Of a DNA stretch of 64,000 bases, positions 8,887-18,641 are shown in pieces. The position numbers and the translations under genes were made by a program. Location: contig NZ_AAWL01000007.1 of assembly GCF_000169155.1 (NCBI RefSeq), forward strand, positions 44,263 through 108,262, given 5' to 3'. The DNA comes from Thermosinus carboxydivorans Nor1. GTDB lineage: Bacteria > Bacillota > Negativicutes > Sporomusales > Thermosinaceae. Under the pieces are notes generated by a model, which was not told where the DNA came from, searched no databases, and saw only the letters and a list, made by a program, of their open reading frames with translations. Each line of letters opens with the position of its first letter. The stretch's first letter is position 1.

Positions 8887-10059
8887 GTGGATGGTGTTTT
8901 GCGTCCATTTCTTAAGTATGCGAAAGTGGCTGACCCTGACAATCCTCTCGTACTGACCATGGGTGGAACACTAACCGATGTTACCGTGGCTTATGAAACT
9001 TACGGGACACTATCGCCTAACCGGGACAACGTAATTTTGGTGACCCACGCCCTTACTGGCGACAGCCATGTGGCGGCCCACGACGACAAGGACGAAAAAG
9101 GTTGGTGGGATGCATTGGTAGGACCGGGACGGCCGATAGACACCAACCGTTTCTTCGTTATTTGTTCCAATGTTCTGGGCGGATGCCGGGGAACGACGGG
9201 GCCGTCCTCGCCGGACCCGGCGACCGGGCGGCCGTACGGCATGCGGTTTCCCGTCATTACCATACGGGACATGGTCCATGTCCAGAAACGGCTGTTGGAG
9301 CAACTTGGCATTTACCGGCTGGTCTTGGTAATCGGAGGATCCATGGGCGGAATGCAGGCTTTGGAATGGGGGGTCACTTATCCCGAGTTTATGGATGGTA
9401 TAATAGCCATTGCGGCTCCCGGTTATTCTTCCGCCCAGTCCATAGCTTACAATAAAGTGGCGAGGGAAGCGGTGATGCTCGACCCGGCCTGGCGGCAGGG
9501 TGATTATTATGGTGGTCCCGGTCCGCAAACCGGCCTGTCGATCGCCCGCGGCCTGGGGATGATTACCTACCAAAGCGAGCCGTCAATGGCCGCTAAGTTT
9601 GGCAGGAGAATGCGTGGCGGTCAGTTCGAAGTGGAAAACTACCTTGACTACCAAGGGATTAGCTTGGTACGTCGGTTTGACGCCAACTCCTACCTTTATT
9701 TGCTCAGAGCCCTTGACCTTCATGACCTTGGTGCCGGTTATGCGTCTTATGAGGCAGCCCTGGCCAGGATTGAAGCTCGTGTTTTAATCGTAGGGGTGAG
9801 TTCCGACATTTTGTATCCGGCTTATCAGCAACAGGAGCTGGTTGAAGTCCTGCGCCGCCTCGGCAAGGCGGCGCGGTATGCCCAGATTGACAGTCCCCAC
9901 GGACATGACGGGTTTTTGATTGATTTTGATGCGTTAAGCCCTGTTTTGTCGGACTTTATCAATACGATAGCGCCGCCGGTCCGCTTGCCCTGGGCACAGT
10001 CTTTTTTCAGGGCATCAAGTCTGGCCTATTTTGGCGCCCGGCTGGTTCCCGAGTTTTAA
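8887..10059 (+). CDS. metX: Homoserine O-acetyltransferase
   Basis: A 390-residue alpha/beta-hydrolase-fold enzyme that acetylates homoserine, supplying the MetY substrate. THALTGDSH, NVLGGCRGTTGPSS, the nucleophile elbow GGSMGG, SSDILYP (Asp) and SPHGHDGFL (His) form the expected triad and family signature. The GTG at 8887 is immediately preceded by TAGGAG, with almost no spacer, so the in-frame TTG at 8899 is an alternative start. It follows metY by 41 bp and shares the riboswitch. Confidence 0.93.
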   Translation: MDGVLRPFLKYAKVADPDNPLVLTMGGTLTDVTVAYETYGTLSPNRDNVILVTHALTGDSHVAAHDDKDEKGWWDALVGPGRPIDTNRFFVICSNVLGGCRGTTGPSSPDPATGRPYGMRFPVITIRDMVHVQKRLLEQLGIYRLVLVIGGSMGGMQALEWGVTYPEFMDGIIAIAAPGYSSAQSIAYNKVAREAVMLDPAWRQGDYYGGPGPQTGLSIARGLGMITYQSEPSMAAKFGRRMRGGQFEVENYLDYQGISLVRRFDANSYLYLLRALDLHDLGAGYASYEAALARIEARVLIVGVSSDILYPAYQQQELVEVLRRLGKAARYAQIDSPHGHDGFLIDFDALSPVLSDFINTIAPPVRLPWAQSFFRASSLAYFGARLVPEF

Positions 10060-10223
10060 ATTCCTAAAAATTATAGAATTGCTTTAAACTGCTCGATTAA
10101 TAATTCTATTCTTTTTTCAGTATTAAGAACAAGCGGCGGCCATGCAAGACGTGGCTTCGGCCAGTAGCACTCTGGCGCAAATGGCGTAAGAATTGCAGCA
10201 AGCGGTACGGGGAAGATAGGAGA

Positions 10224-10268
10224 CGGCAGATTGGTCGGCCCTGTAATCGGGGGTTGGCCAATCTGCCG
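10224..10268. repeat. Long intergenic hairpin after metX
   Basis: CGGCAGATTGG (10224-10234) is the reverse complement of CCAATCTGCCG (10258-10268). No T run follows immediately. It lies in the 270-bp gap between convergent metX and hsp20 and may end the met transcript. Nothing gene-like is seen elsewhere in the gap. Confidence 0.5.
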
Positions 10269-10292
10269 CTTTGCTTTGGGGTGCCCGGCAAG

Positions 10293-10323
10293 GATAAAAA
10301 ATAGCCGTACCGGTAAGTACGGC
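10293..10323 (-). terminator. Terminator of hsp20
   Basis: Read on the minus strand, GCCGTAC and GTACGGC pair around TTACCG and are followed by TATTTTTTAT. Confidence 0.8.
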
Positions 10324-10329
10324 CGATAT

Positions 10330-10779
10330 TTACTGAATTGGGATGTTGCTCCTTTTTCTTTCGTTCTTGTCTTTCTTAGGCAGGGTAATGGTAAGGACAC
10401 CGTCGGTAAATTTAGCGTTTATTTGGTCTTCAATTACATTATCGACATAGAAGCTCCGCTGGAGCTGTCCAAACCGTCGTTCTTTCCGCACATAGTTTTC
10501 TTCTTTTACTTCCTGGGTTTCATTGCGTTGGGCCGCGATGGTCAAATAATTATTTTCATAACGCAGGGTAATATCTTCCTTCTTAACCCCCGGTAAGTCC
10601 GCTTCGATAATATATTCGTTATCCGTTTCCCGAAGGTCGACGCGAAAAGAGCCTGTCATGGCAGCAATGTTTTCAAAAGGTGCTAAAAAGTCGTGGTCAA
10701 AGAAGCTCCGCATAATTTGATTAAAATAGTCGCGTGGGGTGGCAGGCAAATTGCCATTGCGGTGCGGTAACAAAAACAT
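10330..10779 (-). CDS. Small heat-shock protein, Hsp20/alpha-crystallin family
   Basis: 149 residues. The alpha-crystallin domain spans about residues 42-140 (FRVDLRETDNEYIIEADLPGVKKEDI ... FTDGVLTITLPK, with the family GVLTITLPK). The C-terminal IPIQ provides the I-x-I tail that docks between dimers in sHSP oligomers. It is an ATP-independent holdase in the cytoplasm. Strong AAAGGAGA ribosome site; monocistronic with its own terminator. No CIRCE-like repeat was seen upstream. Confidence 0.93.
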   Translation of the reverse strand: MFLLPHRNGNLPATPRDYFNQIMRSFFDHDFLAPFENIAAMTGSFRVDLRETDNEYIIEADLPGVKKEDITLRYENNYLTIAAQRNETQEVKEENYVRKERRFGQLQRSFYVDNVIEDQINAKFTDGVLTITLPKKDKNERKRSNIPIQ

Positions 10780-10992
10780 AGCTTTATCTCCTTTCGTTAG
10801 ATTTTACTATTTTAAGGATGTACACCGGCCGGCAATTTTAAACATAATTAATTATCTGTTCTGGCATAGGTATGGGAGGATGTCTGGCTGCGCCGGCGTG
10901 TAAATACGCCGAAAATGTTGCCGATAAAAGGGTAAACCGGCACTAAGGGTAAAGAAAGTAGAAAAATGATGTGTCAGAAATGGAGGTTAGTT

Positions 10993-11021
10993 TTGACAAA
11001 AAGACAAAAGAAAAGTACAAT
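10993..11021 (+). promoter_or_regulatory. sigma-A promoter of MFS gene
   Basis: TTGACA (10993-10998), 17 bp, TACAAT (11016-11021), 32 bp before the ATG. Confidence 0.8.
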
Positions 11022-11053
11022 AAATTAGAGCATTACAGGCATGTTAAGAGCGC

Positions 11054-12445
11054 ATGCCGCAAAACGCTTTTACGGTGATTGCCTTGGATAATGCGGAATG
11101 GGCGGCTCAGGTACGGCAGGTTAAGCGACGCCGCTGGATTATTTGGGCGCCATTGGCTTTGGCCTTTTTAATCGTATATTTTCACCGGGTGGCGACAGGC
11201 GTCGTTTCCGACAGCTTGATGCGCGATTTTAATATTGCCCGCGCGTCAGAGCTGGGCGTGCTTTCGTCCATCTATTTTTATACTTATGCGGCACTGCAGG
11301 TACCGGCCGGAATTGCGGCAGACCGTTTCGGTCCACGCCGGACAATTACCATTTCGGCGGCGGTAATGGCTTGTGGCGCTTTTGCTTTTGGCTGGGCACC
11401 CGACCTGCCTTTTTTATATGCTGCCCGGTTTATAATCGGGTTAGGCGTTTCGTTTGTTTATATAAATATTGTAAAGATTTACGCCGATTGGTTTCTAACC
11501 CGCGAATTCGGCACCATGTCCGGGCTGTCGGCCTTTATCGGCATGGCCGGTTCGCTATTGGCCGCGACGCCGCTGGCCATCATGGTGGAAGCGGTAGGGT
11601 GGCGAATTTCCTTTTATATTATTGGCGTCGCTACCGCCGTAGTAGCCGTTTACTGTTGGTTAGTGGTGCGGGACCGGCCCACGGACCTGGGGTGGCCGTC
11701 GATTGCTGAGATCGAAAGCCGCGAAGGTACGGTGATGCCGGCGGATGGCGAGTCTTGTGCCAGCATTACCGATAGTCTGCGGACGGTGTGGGCTAATTGG
11801 TATACTTGGCCACCGTTTCTGGCCTCGGCCTGCATGTATGGCGTTTTTATGGCGCTGGCCGGCGTATGGGGCGTCCCTTATTTTATGCAAGTTTATGGCA
11901 TGACGCGAATAGCAGCCGCCAATTATGCAGCTGCCCTGTCCTTAGGTTATATGCTGATCGGACCGCTGCTCGGCTACCTGTCCGACCGGAGCCGCTGCCG
12001 CCGCTGGCCTTATGTGCTCGGCGCGGTTCTTATTTTAGCAGGCTGTCTGGCGATTGCCGTCTGGAACGGTGGCCACCCGCCCGGATGGGCCCTCTTTTCC
12101 ATCCTGTTCATCATCGGCGCCGGCGCTTCCGCCGTCAGTCTGACCTTAGCCTGCGCCAAAGAAGTTAATCCGCCGGCTATGACGGGAATGGCGACCGGCA
12201 CGGCTAACGTCGGGGCCTTTGTCGGGGCGGCGCTAATTCAGCCGCTGTTTGGCTGGATGCTTGACCGGCGCTGGCAGGGAATTATCGAGGATGGCGTAAA
12301 AGTATATCCCCTCGAAGCCTATCAGGGCGCTTTGTGGCTCTGTGCCGCCGTATTGGCCGCCGGTCTGGTTTTCGCGGTTTTGATCAAAGAAACGCACTGC
12401 GCCAATATTGCCCATCGGGTCATTGCCAGGCGCAGTGATATATAG
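11054..12445 (+). CDS. MFS transporter
   Basis: 463 residues with twelve predicted membrane helices. The A-loop GIAADRFGPRRTITI between helices 2 and 3 and LSDRSRCRRWP after helix 8 are MFS hallmarks, and YFHRVATGVVSDSL resembles the oligosaccharide/organophosphate or hexuronate branch. The substrate is not determinable. The ribosome site is weak (TTAAGAG). It is followed after 13 bp by the DUF3842 gene and may head a unit with it and the thioesterase. Confidence 0.85.
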   Translation: MPQNAFTVIALDNAEWAAQVRQVKRRRWIIWAPLALAFLIVYFHRVATGVVSDSLMRDFNIARASELGVLSSIYFYTYAALQVPAGIAADRFGPRRTITISAAVMACGAFAFGWAPDLPFLYAARFIIGLGVSFVYINIVKIYADWFLTREFGTMSGLSAFIGMAGSLLAATPLAIMVEAVGWRISFYIIGVATAVVAVYCWLVVRDRPTDLGWPSIAEIESREGTVMPADGESCASITDSLRTVWANWYTWPPFLASACMYGVFMALAGVWGVPYFMQVYGMTRIAAANYAAALSLGYMLIGPLLGYLSDRSRCRRWPYVLGAVLILAGCLAIAVWNGGHPPGWALFSILFIIGAGASAVSLTLACAKEVNPPAMTGMATGTANVGAFVGAALIQPLFGWMLDRRWQGIIEDGVKVYPLEAYQGALWLCAAVLAAGLVFAVLIKETHCANIAHRVIARRSDI

Positions 12446-12458
12446 AAAGGAGATGAGT

Positions 12459-12884
12459 ATGCGTATAGCGGTAGTAGACGGCATGGGCGGCGGCCTTGGC
12501 GTCCAGCTTGTCACGCAGATTATATCCCAGCTGGGGGATAAAGCGGAAGTAATTGCCCTTGGCACTAATGCCATGGCTACCAACAACATGGTACGGGCCG
12601 GCGCAGCCCGCGGGGCAACCGGCGAAAATGCGGTCAGGGTTACCTTGCGCAAGGCCGATATTGTCGTCGGGCCGATTGGGATTGTTATTCCCAATGCTCT
12701 TATGGGGGAAATAACTCCCGGTATCGCCGAAGCGGTCGCATCCTGCGATGCGCGTAAAATTTTAATCCCCGTTAGTCAAAACCACTTTGATATCGTCGGC
12801 CTGGAAAACCGTCCGCTGGTAATCCTGATTAAAGAAGCGGCGGCCAAGGTGTGCGAATTGGTACAGGAGAAAGAGGAAGCCTGA
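12459..12884 (+). CDS. DUF3842 family protein
   Basis: 141 residues beginning MRIAVVDGMGGGLG, with a glycine-rich loop right after the first strand as in Rossmann-like folds, followed by GTNAMATNNMVRAGA and VGPIGIVIPNALMGEITP. The pattern matches the DUF3842 family common in clostridia and Negativicutes. Function is unknown; nucleotide binding is inferred from the loop. ATG 12459 has ideal spacing to GAAAGGAG; ATG 12453 is too close. It overlaps the thioesterase start by one base. Confidence 0.75.
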   Translation: MRIAVVDGMGGGLGVQLVTQIISQLGDKAEVIALGTNAMATNNMVRAGAARGATGENAVRVTLRKADIVVGPIGIVIPNALMGEITPGIAEAVASCDARKILIPVSQNHFDIVGLENRPLVILIKEAAAKVCELVQEKEEA

Positions 12885-13297
12885 TGGTTACGGTAAGAGA
12901 TAAGGTACGGTTTGTGGAAACAGATATGATGGGAGTTGTCCACCACTCGAACTATTTTCGCTGGTTTGAGATGGGACGGGTGGAATATCTGCGGCAGGCG
13001 GGTATTTACCTGCTTGATCTCATGGACCAAGGTATCCTGTTTCCGATTACCGATGTCAGTTGTCAATACCGTGCCTCGGCCCGGTTTGACGATTACATAC
13101 TTATTGAAACAGAGCTAGTCGAGGTTTCCCGCGTCAAGATGGTATTTGCGTATCGTGTCGTGCGCGAAGCAGACGGGGTGCTGCTGGCGACTGGCCGTAC
13201 GCAAAACGTTTTTACCGACCAAAACGGCAAAATTATCCGTCTGCCACAGGCGATTTACGCCAAATTGGCGCAAGCGGCTCAGCGCCACATAGAATAA
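12884..13297 (+). CDS. Acyl-CoA thioesterase, YbgC/4HBT hot-dog family
   Basis: 137 residues. VRFVETDMMGVVHHSNYFRWFE carries the catalytic Asp/His environment of 4-hydroxybenzoyl-CoA thioesterase-type hot-dog enzymes. VSCQYRASARFDD and the later beta strands are typical. It hydrolyses short or medium acyl-CoA in this family; the actual substrate is unknown. Start ATG 12884 overlaps the previous stop (TGATG), which indicates translational coupling. Confidence 0.88.
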   Translation: MVTVRDKVRFVETDMMGVVHHSNYFRWFEMGRVEYLRQAGIYLLDLMDQGILFPITDVSCQYRASARFDDYILIETELVEVSRVKMVFAYRVVREADGVLLATGRTQNVFTDQNGKIIRLPQAIYAKLAQAAQRHIE

Positions 13298-13344
13298 TAT
13301 AAATTGCGGAGAGAATATTGCTGATAGTGTAAGGAGGCGGCGCT

Positions 13345-14154
13345 ATGGGCGACAATTGGCCGATTGGCGTATGTGATTCTGGAATTGGCGGGCTGACGGT
13401 AGTCAAAGAGTTATTGGAACTGATGCCTGACGAGCACTTTATCTATTTCGGCGATACGGCCCGCATACCCTACGGTGATCGTCCGCCGGCGGAAATCTTG
13501 ACCTTTATGCGACAAATTTTGCGGTTTTTTACGGAACAAAAGGTAAAGATGGTAGTAGTAGCCTGCAATACTATGACCGCGGTTGGCCTCGATATGGCTT
13601 GGCGCGAGTTTCCCTTTCCGGTGGTGGGGGTCAATACCGGCATACGGTCGGCGTTGGCGGCCAGCCGGAGCGGACGGATCGGCGTCATCGCCACCCAAGC
13701 GACGGTGGCCAGTGGCCTGCACGAGCGGACGGCCAAGGCCATTGATGCCAAGGCCGTTGTCGCTCTTCAAGCCTGTCCCAAGCTGGTGCCGTTAATCGAA
13801 CGGGAACAACTGGAAGGTCCGGCAGTGGAAGCGGCAGTGGCCGAGTATCTTCGGCCGCTCCGGGATGCAGGCGTGGATGCGCTTATTCTTGGCTGTACCC
13901 ATTATCCGTTTATTAGCCCCGTTATTAGCCGTTATCTGGGACCGGCGGTAACCATTGTCAATCCGGCTCGGGAAACGGCTCTCGATGCTGTCAGCCTGCT
14001 GGCTGAGTATGACCTACGAGGCAATGGACCAGGTTCGGTGCGGTTTTGTTTTTCCGCTGACCTGGAACGGGCCAGACGGCTGGCGGCCCGCATTATCCCC
14101 GGGCCGCTTCCTGCCTTTGAAAAAGTTGACATGGCGACTATGCCTGACGTCTAA
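13345..14154 (+). CDS. murI: Glutamate racemase
   Basis: A 269-residue cofactor-independent racemase supplying D-glutamate for peptidoglycan. GVCDSGIGGLTVVKEL, FGDTARIPYGDRP, VVACNTMTA (first catalytic Cys) and LGCTHYPF (second catalytic Cys) are all present. Start ATG 13345 follows AAGGAGGCGG. It begins a co-directional run that leads through the CofE-like gene to rph-rdgB. Confidence 0.95.
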   Translation: MGDNWPIGVCDSGIGGLTVVKELLELMPDEHFIYFGDTARIPYGDRPPAEILTFMRQILRFFTEQKVKMVVVACNTMTAVGLDMAWREFPFPVVGVNTGIRSALAASRSGRIGVIATQATVASGLHERTAKAIDAKAVVALQACPKLVPLIEREQLEGPAVEAAVAEYLRPLRDAGVDALILGCTHYPFISPVISRYLGPAVTIVNPARETALDAVSLLAEYDLRGNGPGSVRFCFSADLERARRLAARIIPGPLPAFEKVDMATMPDV

Positions 14155-14198
14155 ACAGCAGCAGGCTGTGGCAACAATGGTAATGACCTTTTTGCTTG

Positions 14199-14228
14199 GC
14201 ACTCCGCCGCCGGCGGGCGGCGGAGTGC
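14199..14228. repeat. GC-rich 13-bp hairpin after murI
   Basis: GCACTCCGCCGCC (14199-14211) and GGCGGCGGAGTGC (14216-14228) are perfect reverse complements with a 4-nt loop. No T run follows. It may be a transcript-stabilising or pausing element between murI and the next gene. Confidence 0.65.
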
Positions 14229-14254
14229 AATATTGGAAGATGGAGGAGTAACAA

Positions 14255-14788
14255 GTGGAGTTTCTCACCTGGCTTTTGGTTATAGCCGGTATCGTTATCC
14301 TCGCCGTGTGGCTATATATTGTCCGGCAGGGCGATGCGGAGTTTGAGTTCCTCGTTGACCAGCGCACTGATTTTGTTTTAGACAAGCTTAGCACCGACAA
14401 GGCTGTTTTTTCCTGCAAAGTTCCTTTTGTCAACAAAGGAACGCAGGACGGCACCATTATGGATGCTTATCCCCGGCATTTGCTGCCCTATGAGCAGTAC
14501 GACCTGGCGGAGGTTCAATCACGGCTGACCCTTGAGGCCAATCCCCGCACCGACGGCTACTGGGAGGCCATTATCATTCCCAAGACGACCGGCGGCACAA
14601 TAATTCTCACCGTGCAGTTCACGGCTAAACATGGGGACATCCGGGATGCCCTCAGGCAGATGGTAGACATGCCTATTGACATTGTCTACCAGGTAGTGGC
14701 CCGTTCTGACTGGTATATCCAGAAAGCGCGGCTGGTAATGACGGCCGACGAAATCCAGCGGGCCCTGGCGGCAGGCGCGGCAGCATAG
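14255..14788 (+). CDS. Single-pass membrane protein of unknown function
   Basis: 177 residues starting with a strong membrane helix ([18 protein letters not shown], residues ~5-22). A soluble region follows that looks beta-rich ([37 protein letters not shown]) and is probably cytoplasmic or peripheral. GTG start behind TGGAGGAG. It is twelve bases from the CofE-like gene, so the two are probably co-transcribed and may act together. I recognise no named domain. Confidence 0.65.
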   Translation: MEFLTWLLVIAGIVILAVWLYIVRQGDAEFEFLVDQRTDFVLDKLSTDKAVFSCKVPFVNKGTQDGTIMDAYPRHLLPYEQYDLAEVQSRLTLEANPRTDGYWEAIIIPKTTGGTIILTVQFTAKHGDIRDALRQMVDMPIDIVYQVVARSDWYIQKARLVMTADEIQRALAAGAAA

Positions 14789-14799
14789 GAGGTAGTGTT

Positions 14800-15468
14800 A
14801 TGGCGGAACTAAAATTGGAGCCGGTGCGCACGCGCATTTTGACTCCCAAAGACAATATTGTGGATATCATTGAAGAATATGCTAAAGACCGGGTAGGACC
14901 GGGCGATGTTGTTTCTGTGGCCGAAAGCGTCGTCGCCATTACCCAAGGGCGTATCACCCGTCCGGAAGAACTCAACCCAGGTTTTTTGGCGCGGATTATG
15001 TGCCGGTTTGTGCCGCAGAAAGGAAGCCTGTCCAGTATTTATGGCATGCAGGCAGCCATGAACCATGAGGGTGAGTGGCGCGTATTTTTCGCCATGATTA
15101 TCGGCATGCTGGCCAAACTGGTCGGCAAGAGCGGCGTGTTTTACCAACTGGCCGGTGAGCAGGCGGCGCTGATTGATGATGTAACCGGGACGATGCCGCC
15201 ATTTGACAAACATATTGTGTATGGGCCGGCCAATCCGAGCGGGGTAGCGGAAGAGATTAAAAAGCGGCTGGGCTGCTATGGCGCAGCAGTGGCCGATGTC
15301 AACGACCTGAAACGCGCGGCCGTGCTGGGCGTTACCGAAGGGCTTGACCCCAAGCGCCTGGCGCAGATCCTTATTGATAATCCCTTTGGCAATGCGTCAG
15401 AGCAGACACCGATCGTGATTATCAAGAACTATGCCGAGGTGGAGGCTCGCACGCCGGCGGCAGGTTAA
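14800..15468 (+). CDS. CofE-like (F420-0:gamma-glutamyl ligase family) protein
   Basis: 222 residues resembling the catalytic core of CofE. The N-terminal [37 protein letters not shown] and LIDNPFGN near the C-terminus correspond to family blocks. True CofE adds glutamates to coenzyme F420, which Negativicutes are not known to make, so another gamma-glutamyl acceptor is likely. The preceding membrane protein and murI (D-Glu supply) are the nearest clues. Confidence 0.7.
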   Translation: MAELKLEPVRTRILTPKDNIVDIIEEYAKDRVGPGDVVSVAESVVAITQGRITRPEELNPGFLARIMCRFVPQKGSLSSIYGMQAAMNHEGEWRVFFAMIIGMLAKLVGKSGVFYQLAGEQAALIDDVTGTMPPFDKHIVYGPANPSGVAEEIKKRLGCYGAAVADVNDLKRAAVLGVTEGLDPKRLAQILIDNPFGNASEQTPIVIIKNYAEVEARTPAAG

Positions 15469-15478
15469 AGCCATCCAG

Positions 15479-15510
15479 GGGAGGATAGACTACAACTATC
15501 CTCCTTTTTT
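15479..15510 (+). terminator. Terminator after CofE-like gene
   Basis: GGAGGATAG and CTATCCTCC pair around ACTACAA and are followed by TTTTTT. Confidence 0.88.
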
Positions 15511-15650
15511 GTCTGTGTCGGACTTTTTCAGATCGGTGGCCAAGCCCGCTACCAGACCGCTTTGTATAAGATTTCCAGACCTTAGGGAGGATTGCCTGCG
15601 CCCATGGTGAATATTGAAAAAAGCGCAGTTGCAGGAAGAAGGGATGACGT

Positions 15651-17318
15651 ATGTTACTGGGGATTGATGTGGGCGGTACGTTTACGGACGCCGTTATCGT
15701 CTGCGGCGGCCAGGTCGTTGCCCAAGCCAAACGCCCTACCACTCATGGCGAACTTTTAGCCGGAATTCTCGCCGCGATGGATGCCGCTTTGACTGGGTTT
15801 ACGGCCGACAGCATCGAACGGGTGGCGCTGTCGACAACGATTGTTACCAACGCCCTGGTCGAGAATAAGACCGACCAAGTCGGGCTTATAATCATTCCCG
15901 GTCCAGGGCTGGACATCGCCGGTATGGTGCCGGAAGAGCCGGTAGTGCTGTCTGGCTATATTGATCACCGGGGACGGGAAGTGGCGGCGCCCAGACCAGA
16001 GGAGGCAGCCGCTGCCTGTCGCCGGCTGGCCGGCCGGCGCGTTTTTGCCGTCTCCGGCAAATTTGCCGTGCGCAATCCGGCTCATGAGCTGACAGTGGCC
16101 CAGTGGGTCGAACAGACGGCCCAGCCGGAACATATTACGTTGGCTTCCCAAGTTTGCGGTTCGCTCAACTTTTGGCGGCGGACCAATTCGGCCTACTATA
16201 ACGCCGCCGTGTGGCGCCGGTTTGCCGGCTTTGCCGATGCGGTCGAACGGGCGCTAGCCGAGCGCGGTATTACCGCGCCGGTATATATTCTCAAAGCCGA
16301 CGGCGGGACACTGCCCCTGCCAGCTGCCAGGCGCCAGCCCGTGGAAGCCGTGTTCACCGGCCCGGCGGCCAGCGTACTGGGCATCATGGCTTTGACCGAC
16401 GTTGCTGATGAGGCTGTATCGCTGGATATTGGCGGCACCACTACCGATATTGCTCTATGGCGGAGCGGCACGCCGCTCTTTGCCGTTCGGGGCGCCAGCA
16501 TCAACGGCTATCCGACGGCGGTAAGGGCTTTTTGGCTTAAGTCGGTAGGGGTTGGCGGCGACAGTTTCGTGCGTCGGGAAGGAGGCGCCATCGTCGTTGG
16601 CCCTGAGCGGCGCGGCCCGGCCATGGCCACCGGCGGCCCTGTGCCGACGGTGGCGGATGCCATGATTGTCGCCGGTATAGCCAGTTTCGGCGACCGCGAA
16701 CGGGCGCTGGCGGCAATGCACCGGCTCGATCCGGCTAGGCATGCGGAGGAAACGGCCCGCGCCGTTTTGGACGCGGCCGCCGCGACGATTTGTCAGGCCA
16801 TTGCCGGTATGTTGGCTGAACATCATAACCGGCCGGTTTATAAAGTGGATGACATTGTCCACAGCCTACGGTTTAGTCCCCGCCGCATCGTTGCCGTCGG
16901 CGGCGCCGCCGCCCTCGCGACGGTAGTGGCGACTAAATTAGGCGTGCCGGTGCATGTCCCTGACCGGGCAGTAGTGGCTAACGCCGTCGGCGCGGCTGTT
17001 GCCCGGCCGACGCTGACGGTAACGGTACGGGCTGATACTGCCCAGGGGTATTATACGGTTGCGGAACAGTCCTTACGCGCGCCACTCACGCGGCGGCAGA
17101 TCCGACTGGCTGACATTCGCGACCTGGCTGGTCGCCACTTGGCCGAGCGGGCGGCGCAGTTTGGCATTCCGGTCGGCGAAGCGGAAACGGTTTATGAGGA
17201 AGAGTTTAACTTGGTGCGCGGTTTTAGTACGACCGGCAAAATTTTGACCTGTCAGCAGCAAATCCGGCCAGGTGTTGTTGCCGCCTGGCGCGAAGGGAGG
17301 GACAGCGATGCAAGGTAA
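15651..17318 (+). CDS. Hydantoinase/oxoprolinase-family (HyuA-like) protein
   Basis: 555 residues. MLLGIDVGGTFTDAVIV is the phosphate-1 loop of the ASKHA fold, STTIVTNALVENK follows, and SLDIGGTTTDIAL is the second ATP-binding loop. Length and order match the HyuA subunit of ATP-dependent hydantoinases/5-oxoprolinases/acetone carboxylases, but no HyuB partner gene is adjacent. The role could be ATP-dependent opening of a cyclic amide or an unrelated activation reaction. It overlaps the next gene by 11 bp. Confidence 0.8.
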   Translation: MLLGIDVGGTFTDAVIVCGGQVVAQAKRPTTHGELLAGILAAMDAALTGFTADSIERVALSTTIVTNALVENKTDQVGLIIIPGPGLDIAGMVPEEPVVLSGYIDHRGREVAAPRPEEAAAACRRLAGRRVFAVSGKFAVRNPAHELTVAQWVEQTAQPEHITLASQVCGSLNFWRRTNSAYYNAAVWRRFAGFADAVERALAERGITAPVYILKADGGTLPLPAARRQPVEAVFTGPAASVLGIMALTDVADEAVSLDIGGTTTDIALWRSGTPLFAVRGASINGYPTAVRAFWLKSVGVGGDSFVRREGGAIVVGPERRGPAMATGGPVPTVADAMIVAGIASFGDRERALAAMHRLDPARHAEETARAVLDAAAATICQAIAGMLAEHHNRPVYKVDDIVHSLRFSPRRIVAVGGAAALATVVATKLGVPVHVPDRAVVANAVGAAVARPTLTVTVRADTAQGYYTVAEQSLRAPLTRRQIRLADIRDLAGRHLAERAAQFGIPVGEAETVYEEEFNLVRGFSTTGKILTCQQQIRPGVVAAWREGRDSDAR

Positions 17319-18630
17319 AGGGTTGGGCTTAGTCTTTTTTCCGGCTTTTGACTGGGCAATCACGCCGACCCATCCCGAACGGGAGGAGCGGCTACTTTAT
17401 ACCCGCGACCAAATTGTCGAGGAAGGCATCCTTGATCTGGCTAATATCCGCGAGTATAAGCCGCGTCTGGCGTCAATACGTGACGTCGAGGCCGTTCATA
17501 TTGGCGTGCCGGATATCGCTTCCCTGATTACCGATGCCCACCTTGTCTCGGCCGGCGGCGCCATGACGGCCGCCGACGCCGTTATGACCGGGGAAGTGGC
17601 GCGGGCCTTTGCGCTTGTGCGGCCTCCCGGACATCATGCCATGCGTGTTGTTCATGGGACCAGGGGATTCTGCACTATCAACATTGAGGCCATTATGGTA
17701 GAATATTTGCGCCGCCGCTATGGGGTGCGCCGGGTGGCCATTGTTGATACCGATGTGCACCACGGCGATGGAACGCAGGATATTTTTTATCATGACCCCG
17801 ACACCTTGTTTATTTCCTTTCATCAGGACGGGCGCACTCTGTATCCAGGCACCGGGTTTACGGACGAGATGGGCAGCCCGGGAGCACTTGCTACAACCAT
17901 GAATCTGCCGCTGCCGCCGGGGACGACCGACGAAGGTCTGCACTATGTGCTGGACAACTTGATTTTGCCGGTTTTGGAAGAGTTTCGGCCTGACATAGTG
18001 ATCAACTCGGCCGGGCAGGATAATCATTATAGCGACCCGCTGGCCAACATGGCGATTACCGCCCAGGGCTACGCCCGGTTGGCGGACAAACTAAAGGCCC
18101 ATATTGCTGTTCTGGAAGGCGGCTATTCAATTGAGGACGCATTGCCCTATGTCAATACCGGGATTATTTTGGCAATGGCCGGTTTGGACTACAGCAAGGT
18201 CGTTGAGCCTGATTTCGACCCGTCTGTCCGCCAACAATCCGCGGCGACTACGGCCTATATTCGCCGTCTGGTGCAGGACTGGCGGGAAACATGGGCGCGA
18301 CGGGATGAACTGCGCCGCCGGGCGGTGGCGCAGGCCGGCGATTTCTGGCAGCGCCGGCGGGGAATTTATTATGACGACAGTGGCATCCGCGAGCACCAGG
18401 TGGAAACAGTGCGGCAGTGTCCGAGCTGTCATGGCTATATAACGATCGCGACCGAAGCCGAAGGGTACGGGTTCGGCTACAAATCTGCTTTTATCAGTAT
18501 CATCCCTCGAAACAGCTGCTTACGCTGCCGGCAGGGTGCGGTCGAAGCCGTACAGGCCGCCGCCAAGCAAGGCAAGTTCCAGCATTATTTCTTGCAAGAC
18601 CAGGAGCAGTATACTTTAACCAGAGTTTAG
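17308..18630 (+). CDS. Histone-deacetylase-fold (AcuC/HDAC class II-like) protein with C-terminal zinc-ribbon
   Basis: 440 residues. The arginase/deacetylase fold includes RPPGHHAM (active-site His pair), [11 protein letters not shown] (metal ligands Asp/His) and [14 protein letters not shown], where eukaryotic and AcuC enzymes have the third metal Asp. VLEGGYS near residue 270 is also conserved. A tail with CPSCHGY and CLRCRQG could bind zinc and is unusual for this family. It probably deacetylates acetyl-lysine or acetyl-polyamines. ATG 17308 lies within the hydantoinase 3' end behind GGGAGGGA. Confidence 0.82.
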   Translation: MQGKGLGLVFFPAFDWAITPTHPEREERLLYTRDQIVEEGILDLANIREYKPRLASIRDVEAVHIGVPDIASLITDAHLVSAGGAMTAADAVMTGEVARAFALVRPPGHHAMRVVHGTRGFCTINIEAIMVEYLRRRYGVRRVAIVDTDVHHGDGTQDIFYHDPDTLFISFHQDGRTLYPGTGFTDEMGSPGALATTMNLPLPPGTTDEGLHYVLDNLILPVLEEFRPDIVINSAGQDNHYSDPLANMAITAQGYARLADKLKAHIAVLEGGYSIEDALPYVNTGIILAMAGLDYSKVVEPDFDPSVRQQSAATTAYIRRLVQDWRETWARRDELRRRAVAQAGDFWQRRRGIYYDDSGIREHQVETVRQCPSCHGYITIATEAEGYGFGYKSAFISIIPRNSCLRCRQGAVEAVQAAAKQGKFQHYFLQDQEQYTLTRV

Positions 18631-18641
18631 GAGGCATTTGC

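Noticed and set aside
10071..10400. Minus-strand ORF overlapping the end of hsp20
   Set aside because: It covers the hsp20 3' end and its terminator and has no recognisable protein features.
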